From Desulfobacteraceae bacterium UBA5616 (GTDB lineage: Bacteria; Desulfobacterota; Desulfobacteria; Desulfobacterales; UBA5616), in contig DIKO01000011.1 of NCBI GenBank assembly GCA_002423615.1, forward strand, positions 1 to 64,000: a stretch of 64,000 nucleotides of DNA, in the 5' to 3' direction. The notes under the pieces are model-generated. The model made no database searches. It saw nothing but the letters and a program-made list of their open reading frames with translations, and was not told the DNA's origin. Positions 41,991 through 50,251 of this stretch are shown in pieces; the first letter of the stretch is position 1; every line of letters begins with the position of its first letter. A program made the position numbers and the translations under genes.

Positions 41991-43163
41991 CTACACAAAA
42001 AAGGTCCCGTAAATTATGCCGCACAGGGTCGACATAACGATAATAATGGAACAAAATACGAAGGTCTTTTTTGCCCCCATGACACCCCCGATGACCAGCA
42101 TGTTGGGCAGGGACAGGGCAGGTCCCGCCAGCAGCAGGGCCAGGGCAGGTCCCTGCCCCATGCCCGAACCGATCAATCCCTGAAGAATGGGCACTTCCGT
42201 CAAGGTGGCAAAATACATGAACGCACCGGCAACGGCGGCAAACAAGTTGGCCCAGATGGAATTGCCCCCCAGAAGGGCCTGGACATATTGCTCCGGTATC
42301 AGTGCCGGGTGGCCGGGCCGGCCCAGGAGAAATCCCGCCACGAGAACGCCGCCGAACAGAAGGGGAAAGATCTGCTTCATGAACCCCCAGGTGGAATCCA
42401 CCCAGCCCTTGCACTCATCCATCGTAAACCAGGCCTTCAACATCACGCTCAGCAACACCAAAAGAGTAATGGTGATATACCATTTGGCGGCGAAAACAGC
42501 CGGCCAGATACCGGTGGATCCCGGCGCCGGTTTGGCAAAGGCGGCAAAGACCAGGATCAGGACCATGGTCAGTATGTACAGCGTGTCCTGCAGCAGGGTC
42601 CGGCCTTTGGCGTCCTCGTCCGGAACATAGATTTTCCCGGTGGTCCGTGCAGCGTCGTCTTTCCGGAAAATCAGGGCCATCAGCAATCCGGTTATCACGG
42701 AAAACAGGACCGCGCCCACGGCCCTGGCCAGTCCCAGTTTCCAGCCCAGAATTTTGGCGGTCAGGGTGATGGCCAGCACATTGATGGCAGGTCCCGAATA
42801 TAAAAACGCCGTGGCCGGGCCGATGCCCGCGCCCCGGGAATAAATGCCGGCGAACAGGGGAAGCACCGTGCAGGAGCAGACCGCCAGAATGGTCCCGGAA
42901 ACCGACGCCACGGAATAGGACAGGATTTTGTTGGCCTGGGCCCCGAAATATTTGAGCACCGAGGCCTGTGACACAAAAACGGCGATGGCCCCGGCAATGA
43001 AAAATGCCGGTATCAGACAGGTCAGCACATGTTCCCGGGCATACTCCTGAAGCATCATGAAGGCTTCCAGCCCGGACTGCCGGATGATGGGATGATCCCA
43101 GGGGATAAAATAGCAGGCGAGAAAAACACCCGCAATGGTCAGCACCTTCTTAAATTCCTGCAT
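41991..43163 (-). CDS. ArsP/DUF318-type permease
   Basis: 390 residues with ten or so membrane helices. The first half has VLAVCSCTVLPLFAGIY-type sequence (TILAVCSCTVLPLFAGIYSRGAG) and FLYSGPAINVLAI; the second half repeats this with YFATLTEVPILQGLIGSGMGQGP and LLAGPALSLPNMLVIGG, as in PF03773 permeases. A soluble linker (RKDDAARTTGKIYVPDED) separates the halves. ArsP members with paired Cys export trivalent methylated or aromatic arsenicals. A GAGG site precedes the start, 9 nt after the arsR stop. ArsP activity is inferred from context; the family has other members of unknown function. Confidence 0.85.
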   Translation of the reverse strand: MQEFKKVLTIAGVFLACYFIPWDHPIIRQSGLEAFMMLQEYAREHVLTCLIPAFFIAGAIAVFVSQASVLKYFGAQANKILSYSVASVSGTILAVCSCTVLPLFAGIYSRGAGIGPATAFLYSGPAINVLAITLTAKILGWKLGLARAVGAVLFSVITGLLMALIFRKDDAARTTGKIYVPDEDAKGRTLLQDTLYILTMVLILVFAAFAKPAPGSTGIWPAVFAAKWYITITLLVLLSVMLKAWFTMDECKGWVDSTWGFMKQIFPLLFGGVLVAGFLLGRPGHPALIPEQYVQALLGGNSIWANLFAAVAGAFMYFATLTEVPILQGLIGSGMGQGPALALLLAGPALSLPNMLVIGGVMGAKKTFVFCSIIIVMSTLCGIIYGTFFV

Positions 43164-43172
43164 GTCGATACC

Positions 43173-43529
43173 TCATTTTGAATTAATTTTTTTACAGATA
43201 TCTTCCCGATGAATCAAAGGGAGCCGCTCGATGAGGTGAGAAATCATTTCTTCTCCATTCAGCCAGTCTTTCATGCTTTTCAGGAGACGGGCGGCATAGG
43301 GATTGTCAATTTTTTCCGGCAGCCGGTAGTTCACCCAGAGTCCGTCTTTCATGGAAACCACCAGACCGGATTCCTCCAGTAATTTTAAATGCTTTGAAAC
43401 CGTCGGCTGGGCAAGGCCCAGTGCGGCCTGTATTTCGCAAACGCACATGGCCTTGTGCTCCAGCATTTTGATGATTTTGACCCGGCCGGGATCGGACAGC
43501 GCCTTCATCACCCTGATAAACCTTTTCAT
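43173..43529 (-). CDS. arsR: ArsR-family metalloregulator
   Basis: 118 residues from the ATG at 43529, selected because GGAGG lies 5 nt upstream; the ATG at 43541 is part of that site. A winged helix (ALSDPGRVKIIKMLEHK, LGLAQPTVSKHLKLLEESGLV, WVNYRL) is preceded by the metal site MCVCEIQAAL, the CXC of the alpha-3 helix that binds As(III). A distal Cys (EDICKK) may be the third ligand. Without metal it should repress its own promoter; arsenite releases it. It heads the minus-strand arsenic series that runs at least to arsM and possibly to the RND pump. Confidence 0.93.
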   Translation of the reverse strand: MKRFIRVMKALSDPGRVKIIKMLEHKAMCVCEIQAALGLAQPTVSKHLKLLEESGLVVSMKDGLWVNYRLPEKIDNPYAARLLKSMKDWLNGEEMISHLIERLPLIHREDICKKINSK

Positions 43530-43549
43530 GAGACCCTCCATGTTTTGTT

Positions 43550-43569
43550 ATATTGCTATATATAAATAT
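43550..43569. promoter_or_regulatory. Candidate ArsR operator
   Basis: An AT-rich 20-bp inverted repeat (ATATT at 43550-43554, AATAT at 43565-43569) overlaps the -10 region of the arsR promoter, where a repressor of the ArsR/SmtB family would block RNA polymerase. Confidence 0.45.
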
Positions 43570-43584
43570 GGCCGGACTTGTCAA
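43557..43584 (-). promoter_or_regulatory. Sigma-70 promoter of the arsenic operon
   Basis: On the minus strand TTGACA (43584-43579) and TATATA (43562-43557) are 16 nt apart, about 30 nt before the arsR start codon and overlapping the operator-like repeat. Confidence 0.6.
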
Positions 43585-43669
43585 GCCTCTCCTTAATTAT
43601 TTTTGTTTAACGAGATGAAAAATTTGATATACTCTGAACAGATTACAATCCATTTTCAATGGGAACCCA

Positions 43670-45994
43670 ATGACGACCCAAAAAATGAACACCGATCCGG
43701 CAAAGATCCTGGATGACATACTCCAGACCATTTCGCTTTCCGAAAACCCCGATCAGGCCCTCAACCAGGTCGTCAACATGGTCGCACAGCGATTCGGCGT
43801 GGACGTGTGTTCGGTTTACACCTACGACCCATCGGGAAACACCCTGATGTTGAGGGCCACCGTGGGTCTCAACCCCTCATCCGTCGGGGGCATTGAAATG
43901 GACGTCAATGAAGGGCTTACCGGTCTGGTGGTGGAAACCATGGCGCCCGTTTTCGTGGTGAACCCGTCATCCCACCCCCGGTTTAAATTTTACAACGGCA
44001 GCGGTGAAGAACTTTTCAAGACATTTCTGGGTCTTCCTCTGATTTATCACCGGAAGGTGCTGGGGGTTCTGATCCTTCAAACCCGGGATGAGCAAGGAAT
44101 ATCCGAAAAGGACATCCCCCTTTTTAAAAGCATTGCCGGGCAGATATCCTCCACCGTCGCCTACATCAGGCTTCAGGAGGAGCGGTACGGGGTCGACAGG
44201 ACCAAAACAGGGGATCCGGCCCGGAGCCGGAGCACACCCGCGCTGGAAAAGGAAAAAATATCCTTTGTGAGGGGAGATCCGGTGTCCGACCTCACGGCCA
44301 TGGGCTCGGCCCATTACATTGCTGAGAGCATCGATTTCGGCCAGATCCATTGCAAATCCATCGATAATCCGGATAAGGAGACCCTTCGCCTGGAAAAGGC
44401 GTTCTTTCAAGCCGCCGAACAGATCAAGGCGGTTATCGGCAATGCCCAGGGGATTCCGGAACAGCAGAAAGCCGTTCTGGATGCCCATGTGATGTTTCTG
44501 TCGGACAAATCCCTCCGAAGCAAAATCACAGCCGCCATCCGCAAGGGAAACTGCGCCGAATATGCATTGAAAATGGCGATCCTGGACTATGTGGACATGT
44601 TCCGATCCCTGGACGATACCTACCTGAGTGAACGGGCGGCCGACATCATGGATATCGGCCTCCGGGTCCTGACGAACCTGATGGGGGTGAACGACGACCC
44701 CGAACCGGCCTTCTTCCATGACACCATCCTTGTGGCTTCGGATATTTCACCTGTGGATCTTCTGGCCATACGCCAGCCGAATTTAAAAGGAATCGTTCTG
44801 GCAAAGGGCGGCAAAACTTCCCATACGGTCATCATGGCCAAGTCCCTGGAAATTCCCATCGTGGTGGGAGTGGACGGGATTCTGGATTCGGTTCGGGAGA
44901 AGGATTTTCTTATCGTGGACGGGGCATCCGGACTGGTTTTCATCAACCCTTCGCCGGAAATCCGCAACCAGTATGAACAGAGACGGGCCCAGGATCAAAA
45001 AGACCTTGAAAAACTGGAGGTCCTTCGGGAGATTCCCGCCATTACCCTGGACGGCCATGAAATTCACCTGGGTGCCAATATCGGGCTGTTGTCGGATATG
45101 CGGCTGGCCCAAAAATACGGCGCAGAATACATCGGCCTTTATCGAACCGAATTCCCCTTTCTGTTGAGGACATCGTTCCCCTCGGAAGAAGACCAGGTCA
45201 ATCTCTACACCCGCATGCTTCGGAAATCGGAAAACCGGATTGTCTCCATCAGAACTTTTGATGTGGGGGGTGATAAGTTTCTCCCCTATCTGGACGCTCC
45301 CAGAGAAGACAACCCCTTCCTGGGGTGGCGGTCCATAAGGATCAGCCTGGACCTGGAAGATGTTTTCAAAACCCAGATCCGGGCGATTCTACGCGCATCG
45401 GCCTTCGGCAAGGCCAAAATCCTTTTTCCCATGATCACCGGGATCGAGGAGATTCACCGCATCCTCGCGCTGGTGGAAGGCGAGAAAAAGACGCTGGATG
45501 CCGCCGGGATAGTTTATGATCCGGACATCCAGCTGGGCATCATGGTGGAAGTCCCCGCGGCAATCCCCATCCTCGACCGCATACTTCGTTACATGGATTT
45601 TGTGAATATCGGGACGAACGATCTGGTGCAATACCTTCTGGCCGTGGACCGGAACAATAAAAAGGTCTCCGCACGGTATAATGCCCTGCACCCTTCCGTA
45701 ATCACAGCCATTTCCGAGGTTGTCGCAATGTGCAACCGATTGGGAAAACCGGTGGATATCTGCGGCGAGGCGGCATCTTCCAGGGAATGCGTTTTCCTGT
45801 TCGTCGGCATGGGGGCAACCCATTTCAGCATGACCCCGGCATCCATCCCGGTCATCAAAAATTTTATCCTGAGCATCAGCAGAAAAGAAGCCGAAGAAGC
45901 TCTGAAAACCTGCCTCAGACTCGAGGAGGCCGGAACGATTTTCGAATTCATCCATGACGTATTAGGAAACCGCATCAGGAGACTTGTCCAATGA
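43670..45994 (+). CDS. ptsP: PEP-protein phosphotransferase with GAF domain (EI-Ntr)
   Basis: 774 residues. An N-terminal GAF domain (about 15-170: VAQRFGVDVCSVYTYDPSG, GLTGLVVETMAPVFV) is joined to a complete enzyme I. The phospho-His is in AKGGKTSHTVIMAKSLEIP; the PEP-binding barrel shows GLYRTEFPFL, RTFDVGGDKFLPYL, NPFLGWRSIRISL, GIMVEVPAA, FVNIGTNDLVQYLLAVDR and DICGEAASS with the catalytic Cys/Gly region. It transfers phosphate from PEP to NPr of the nitrogen-related PTS, a regulatory chain. No ptsO or ptsN is next to it. Its stop overlaps the following gene by 4 nt. The GAF domain probably senses a metabolite. Confidence 0.95.
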   Translation: MTTQKMNTDPAKILDDILQTISLSENPDQALNQVVNMVAQRFGVDVCSVYTYDPSGNTLMLRATVGLNPSSVGGIEMDVNEGLTGLVVETMAPVFVVNPSSHPRFKFYNGSGEELFKTFLGLPLIYHRKVLGVLILQTRDEQGISEKDIPLFKSIAGQISSTVAYIRLQEERYGVDRTKTGDPARSRSTPALEKEKISFVRGDPVSDLTAMGSAHYIAESIDFGQIHCKSIDNPDKETLRLEKAFFQAAEQIKAVIGNAQGIPEQQKAVLDAHVMFLSDKSLRSKITAAIRKGNCAEYALKMAILDYVDMFRSLDDTYLSERAADIMDIGLRVLTNLMGVNDDPEPAFFHDTILVASDISPVDLLAIRQPNLKGIVLAKGGKTSHTVIMAKSLEIPIVVGVDGILDSVREKDFLIVDGASGLVFINPSPEIRNQYEQRRAQDQKDLEKLEVLREIPAITLDGHEIHLGANIGLLSDMRLAQKYGAEYIGLYRTEFPFLLRTSFPSEEDQVNLYTRMLRKSENRIVSIRTFDVGGDKFLPYLDAPREDNPFLGWRSIRISLDLEDVFKTQIRAILRASAFGKAKILFPMITGIEEIHRILALVEGEKKTLDAAGIVYDPDIQLGIMVEVPAAIPILDRILRYMDFVNIGTNDLVQYLLAVDRNNKKVSARYNALHPSVITAISEVVAMCNRLGKPVDICGEAASSRECVFLFVGMGATHFSMTPASIPVIKNFILSISRKEAEEALKTCLRLEEAGTIFEFIHDVLGNRIRRLVQ

Positions 45995-46851
45995 GACCCA
46001 TAACCCCCTTCATCTGCATGTCCGCCGTAAAGAGCTTTCTGATTATGGTATTTGTTCTTTTCACCATGAAGACCGCCGTCGGAAGTGATCTTACTGTTGA
46101 CTGCAGCCGGGAAATCCCCGGACCCGAAAAAACAAAAAAGCTTTGGATGGTCAATCTAACAGGCATCGGCATTATCACCGCCTGGGGCATTTATAACTGG
46201 GATTATTTCGAAACCTCCCCCCACGCCGAGTCCGAGGGATGGTTTTCAGATCATACCGAGGAAGGCGGGTCCGACAAAATCGGGCATGCTTACACCAGCT
46301 ACGTAACGGCCCACGGTTTGTCCCACCTTTACGCGTCCTGGTGCTTTTCGAGGGAACAGGCCGCACTTTACGGCGCCCTCTCCTCCCTTTCCATCATGGG
46401 GTATATGGAACTGGGGGACAGTTTCAGCAGTTACGGGTTTTCTCATGAAGATCTCATCTCCAATATCCTGGGATGCGCCTTCGGGTACCTGACTTACACC
46501 CACCAGGGGCTGAGGGATAAAATTGATTTCCGGTGGGAATACGGATTTCATCCCAACGACCCTGATTTCATAACCGATTATGACAATTCAAAGCACCTTC
46601 TCGCACTTAAATTCAGCGGCTTTCCGGCCACCTCCCGGGGATGGCTGAAATATCTGGAACTTCATCTGGGCTACTACACCAGAGGATTTCAGGACAGGGA
46701 AGATAAAAACCACCGGAACCTCTATGCGGGAGTGGGCGTGAACCTCTCGAAAATTTTAAGGCGGAATTCCTTTCCCCGTGCGGCGCGGTTTTTAAATTAC
46801 GTTCAGATTCCCGGAACGTATATGCAATTCAGGAAGGATCTGGATGACTGA
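45991..46851 (+). CDS. DUF2279 family envelope protein
   Basis: 286 residues. A signal peptide or signal anchor (SFLIMVFVLFTMKTAVGS) begins it. A helical core with SDKIGHAYTSYVTAHGLSHLY, LSSLSIMGYMELGDSF and HEDLISNILGCAFGYL matches DUF2279, which has VanZ-like His/Asp-rich helices. The C-terminal half (LELHLGYYTRGF, GVGVNLSKIL) looks like beta strands and may sit in or near the outer membrane. It is translated from an ATGA overlap with ptsP, yet a functional link is unclear. Function of the family is unknown. Confidence 0.75.
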   Translation: MRPITPFICMSAVKSFLIMVFVLFTMKTAVGSDLTVDCSREIPGPEKTKKLWMVNLTGIGIITAWGIYNWDYFETSPHAESEGWFSDHTEEGGSDKIGHAYTSYVTAHGLSHLYASWCFSREQAALYGALSSLSIMGYMELGDSFSSYGFSHEDLISNILGCAFGYLTYTHQGLRDKIDFRWEYGFHPNDPDFITDYDNSKHLLALKFSGFPATSRGWLKYLELHLGYYTRGFQDREDKNHRNLYAGVGVNLSKILRRNSFPRAARFLNYVQIPGTYMQFRKDLDD

Positions 46852-47023
46852 ACCTTTCAAAATATGGCAAAATAAGGCATTGCAGGAAACATCCCTTTTC
46901 TGGTAAGAGAAGTGCATTGTCGAGGGCCTCCCGCGTAAGCCCGCTTCATGTGCCCCTTGCAGGATTCCTCCGGTTTAACCGGCAAACCTAACCCGTTATC
47001 ACAGCAACAGAAGGAGGTACCGC

Positions 47024-48214
47024 ATGTCTTTTGAAGTTTCGGAAAAGCTCCAGACCATTCTGGACATCATCAACGAATTTGTGGACAGGGAACTCATCCC
47101 CTTGGAAAAGGAAATGGAATCCAAGGGGTTTTATGCCATAGAGGGGGAACTGGAAAAGAAAAGGGACATGGTTCGGAAAATGGAACTGTGGGCCCCCCTC
47201 CACCCGAAGGAATTCGGGGGCATGGGGCTTCCCCTCATGGAAACCGCGATGATTTACGAGGCCCTGGGTCGCACCCCGTACGGTCTCTATGTCTTCGGGT
47301 GCCAGGCCCCGGACGCCGGAAACATCGAGATCCTTCACAAATACGGCACACCGGAACAGAAGGAAAAATACTGCCGCCCGAACGTGATGGGCAAAATCCG
47401 GTCCTGTTTTTCCATGACCGAAGTGGAGGTCTGCGGGTCCAACCCCACCTGGCTTCTCACCACGGCCAAAAAAGACGGTGACGACTACGTCATCAACGGC
47501 CACAAATGGTACACTTCCTGCGCCGACGGCGCCGAGTTCGCCATCGTCATGGCGGAAACCAACCCCGAAGCCGAATCCCCCCACCGCAAGGCCAGCATGA
47601 TCATCGTTCCCACCAAAACGCCGGGTTTCAACATAGTCCGGAACATCTCGGTCATGGGGCATGTGGGAGAAGGCTGGACCAGCCATGGGGAAGTGCTGTA
47701 CCAGAATTGCCGGGTGCCCAAGGAAAATATTCTTGGCGGTGAAGGCATGGGGTTTGTGCTGGCCCAGGAGCGTCTGGGACCAGGCAGAATCCATCACTGC
47801 ATGAGGTGGATCGGCATCTGCAACCGTTGTTTCGCCCTGATGTGCTCACATGCCAAAAAACGGCGCCGGACCCCGACCCAGGTCCTGGCCGACTCGGACA
47901 TCATCAAGTCCTATATCGCCGACTCGGCCGCGGATATCCTGGCCTCCCGGCTGATGGTGCTGAACACCGCCTGGACCATCGAAAACAAGGGTGTCAAACA
48001 GGCCATGAAGGATATTTCCCTGATCAAATTCTTTGTGGCCAACGCCATGCAGCGGGTCACGGACCGGGCACTCCAGGTCCACGGGGGCTTAGGCATGTCC
48101 GACGACACGCCCATTTCCATGTACTACCGTGAAAACCGGGCGGCGCGGATTTACGACGGCCCGGATGAAGTTCACAAAATCGCCGTGGCGAACCGGATTT
48201 TGCGGGAGTACTAG
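47024..48214 (+). CDS. Acyl-CoA dehydrogenase, ACAD10/ACAD11-like
   Basis: 396 residues, complete. Landmarks are CFSMTEVEVCGSNPTWL, INGHKWYTSCADGAEF, ERLGPGRIHHCMRWIG, ALQVHGGLGMSDDTPIS and the C-terminal ARIYDGPDEVHKIAVANRIL. The DGPDEVH end and the GRIHHCMR stretch are typical of the ACAD10/ACAD11/FadE-type subgroup. AGAAGGAGG precedes the ATG. It is convergent with a gene for an aminoglycoside-phosphotransferase-like kinase (48280-49308), the same two activities that are fused in ACAD10/11, which process 4-hydroxyacyl-CoA by phosphorylation. Confidence 0.92.
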   Translation: MSFEVSEKLQTILDIINEFVDRELIPLEKEMESKGFYAIEGELEKKRDMVRKMELWAPLHPKEFGGMGLPLMETAMIYEALGRTPYGLYVFGCQAPDAGNIEILHKYGTPEQKEKYCRPNVMGKIRSCFSMTEVEVCGSNPTWLLTTAKKDGDDYVINGHKWYTSCADGAEFAIVMAETNPEAESPHRKASMIIVPTKTPGFNIVRNISVMGHVGEGWTSHGEVLYQNCRVPKENILGGEGMGFVLAQERLGPGRIHHCMRWIGICNRCFALMCSHAKKRRRTPTQVLADSDIIKSYIADSAADILASRLMVLNTAWTIENKGVKQAMKDISLIKFFVANAMQRVTDRALQVHGGLGMSDDTPISMYYRENRAARIYDGPDEVHKIAVANRILREY

Positions 48215-48279
48215 ACCCGGATACGGGGGATCATCGGGTGATCGATCCCACGTTTCAGGGTATTTTCGGCGTGTTCTTT

Positions 48280-49308
48280 CTATACCTCGTCGACCAGCGC
48301 AAGAGCCCTTGCCATGAGGGTGTCAATGGAAAACCGCATATCCTCCCAAAGCGGATCGGGCCGTTTGCCCCTCCGGTGAAGGCTTAAATTCAAACCCGAA
48401 ATGATGGCGAATTTATAGGCGGCCAGGGCCCTGAACCATCCGATATCCGGCAGCGGCGCGCCATGGTGTTTCCGGTAAAGGTCAACGAGAGTGTCCGGAT
48501 CGAGGAACATTTTCCGGGGAATGCCTTCCATGGACCAGGCCGCGGCATCGCTGAAGGTGGCCACCCATCCCACGTCGTTCAGGGTGGAACCGATTCCCAC
48601 CAGTTCCCAGTCGATGACGGCCAGGAGGTTTCCTTCAAAGGAGCAGAACATATTCCCCACCTGGTAATCCCCATGGAAAACGCCCACAGGGGAATCCCCG
48701 GGCTTTTTGTCAATCAGCTTTTGCCGCACTTCCCGGGCGTGTCTGAACCTTTCGGGTTCTGCGCAGCGTTCCAGGAACCGGTCCCACCGGATCACATCCT
48801 CGTCCAGGGGAATGGGAGGTCCCAGCCGGGGTGTTTTTTTTTGCCAGTCCACCTTATGAATCCCCACCAGGGCCTTCATGATCTGTTCCCCCAGCTTGAG
48901 ATGCTGTTCCCGGGTCATTTTTGAAGTCAGATTTTCCGGATCGTGAAGCCGTAAAACATCCCCTTTTAACAGGGGAACGATAAAATAGGGACACCCGAAC
49001 CATTGCGGATCCTCTCCGGACCATTTCACCCGGCAATGCGGGACATCGGTATCATCCAGGGCATTGAGGATTTCCACCTGACGCATGACATCGGCCGTAC
49101 CCACCCATCGGGTGTTGGGCGGCGGCATCCGGATATACCACGATGTTTCCCTTCCTCTTGAGGCCACGGTGAATCCGTAGGAAAATCCGGCATGTCCCGG
49201 CATGTCCAGAATTTTTGTCACCGCGGCATCGTCGTCCCCGTATTGGGTCCTGCAGAATTTTTCAAGCCGTTGTCTGAACTCCTCACGTTCCATATCCACC
49301 TTGTCCAT
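48280..49308 (-). CDS. APH-family kinase, probable hydroxyacyl-CoA or small-molecule phosphotransferase
   Basis: 342 residues. The bilobal APH/choline-kinase fold is shown by YGFTVASRGRETSWYIRMPP, then the catalytic loop GVFHGDYQVGNMF and the metal-binding VIDWELVGIGSTLNDVGW. This subgroup lies next to, or is fused with, acyl-CoA dehydrogenases of the ACAD10/11 type; the Pseudomonas levulinate pathway uses such a kinase on 4-hydroxyvaleryl-CoA. GGAG lies 10 nt before the ATG. It follows, on the same strand, the racemase-like and BioB-like genes by 17 nt, so the three may form an operon. Confidence 0.85.
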   Translation of the reverse strand: MDKVDMEREEFRQRLEKFCRTQYGDDDAAVTKILDMPGHAGFSYGFTVASRGRETSWYIRMPPPNTRWVGTADVMRQVEILNALDDTDVPHCRVKWSGEDPQWFGCPYFIVPLLKGDVLRLHDPENLTSKMTREQHLKLGEQIMKALVGIHKVDWQKKTPRLGPPIPLDEDVIRWDRFLERCAEPERFRHAREVRQKLIDKKPGDSPVGVFHGDYQVGNMFCSFEGNLLAVIDWELVGIGSTLNDVGWVATFSDAAAWSMEGIPRKMFLDPDTLVDLYRKHHGAPLPDIGWFRALAAYKFAIISGLNLSLHRRGKRPDPLWEDMRFSIDTLMARALALVDEV

Positions 49309-49325
49309 TCAAAAAATCTCCGTCG

Positions 49326-50159
49326 TTAAACACGTTTTTCCATGCAGTTCGCTGCGGCCCGCATTTTGTCGCGCAGCTTGGCGGGTATGGATTTATAGGC
49401 ATTTTTCTGGGATTTGGAAAGTCCCGTCTTGCGTTTTAAATCCACCAGGGTTTCCGCCAGTTTCACGGCCGCCTGGGTGATGTCGATGACCGGAACCCCG
49501 GTTCCGGGGACCACCGTGTATCCCAGGAGGGCCGTGGCCGGGCTCAGGCTGGCGCAGGCGGGGATGATCACCTCGGCGCCGTCGTCGATGCATTCCAGGC
49601 AGAGCATTTCAAACTGGGGGTTAATGGATGCCGGGTTTTCCACCATTTCAAACAAGGCCGCAAAAGGGTTGTTCCCCATCTGGTAGACCCTGACCGGTCC
49701 GGCCGTACGGCTGCCCAGTCCGTAATTCCGGATATTTTTTTCGCACACGGGGATAAATTCATCCATGACCGTGACCACCCCGAATTTCGAGCCCAGGGAA
49801 CAGGCCAGGAGCATGGCGGCCTCGGTGCACCCGATCACGGGGATATCAACGGCCTGGCGGGCTTCCTGCAGACCGGGATCATTTCCGCAACCGATGATCG
49901 CCGCATCATACCCCCGGGTTTCCGCCTCGATAATGCCGTCGATAATCCAGACATTGTTGAGCATTTCCAGATACGCGGCATTAAACGCATAGGAAGAGTA
50001 CTTGACGTTATGCACCTCGATGACGGTGTCCTCCCTTGCCGCTTTCCGGGCGGTCCCCAATAGCTTGTCCTGGATCTTTTTCTGAGTCGCGGCGTCGCCG
50101 CCCACGATGGATCGTTCGGAACTCGGCAGAATATCCTGCCACCAGATTTTAATTCCCAT
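49326..50159 (-). CDS. Asp/Glu/hydantoin racemase-family protein
   Basis: 277 residues from the ATG at 50159, preferred because AAGGAGACG stands before it. The double Rossmann-like fold of the family carries two catalytic cysteines: AAIIGCGNDPGLQEAR and, in the second half, LCLECIDDGAEVIIPACASLSPATALLG; VIGCTEAAMLLACSLG is the central strand and loop. It could racemise or isomerise an amino-acid-like or dicarboxylate substrate, or be a maleate-isomerase or decarboxylase relative. Upstream on the same strand is a BioB-like radical SAM enzyme 92 nt away, suggesting a joint pathway. Substrate unknown. Confidence 0.8.
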   Translation of the reverse strand: MGIKIWWQDILPSSERSIVGGDAATQKKIQDKLLGTARKAAREDTVIEVHNVKYSSYAFNAAYLEMLNNVWIIDGIIEAETRGYDAAIIGCGNDPGLQEARQAVDIPVIGCTEAAMLLACSLGSKFGVVTVMDEFIPVCEKNIRNYGLGSRTAGPVRVYQMGNNPFAALFEMVENPASINPQFEMLCLECIDDGAEVIIPACASLSPATALLGYTVVPGTGVPVIDITQAAVKLAETLVDLKRKTGLSKSQKNAYKSIPAKLRDKMRAAANCMEKRV

Positions 50160-50251
50160 GTTGATCGTCTCCTTGTAATTCTCTTTTCTTGGCTTTTTGT
50201 CGGGATATGAATCCCGACCTGCGAATCCTTTATTCCCATAATGCGTAAAAT

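Noticed and set aside
48227..48249. Hairpin GGGATC/GATCCC between convergent genes
   Set aside because: Only six base pairs with no T tract; too weak to call a terminator.
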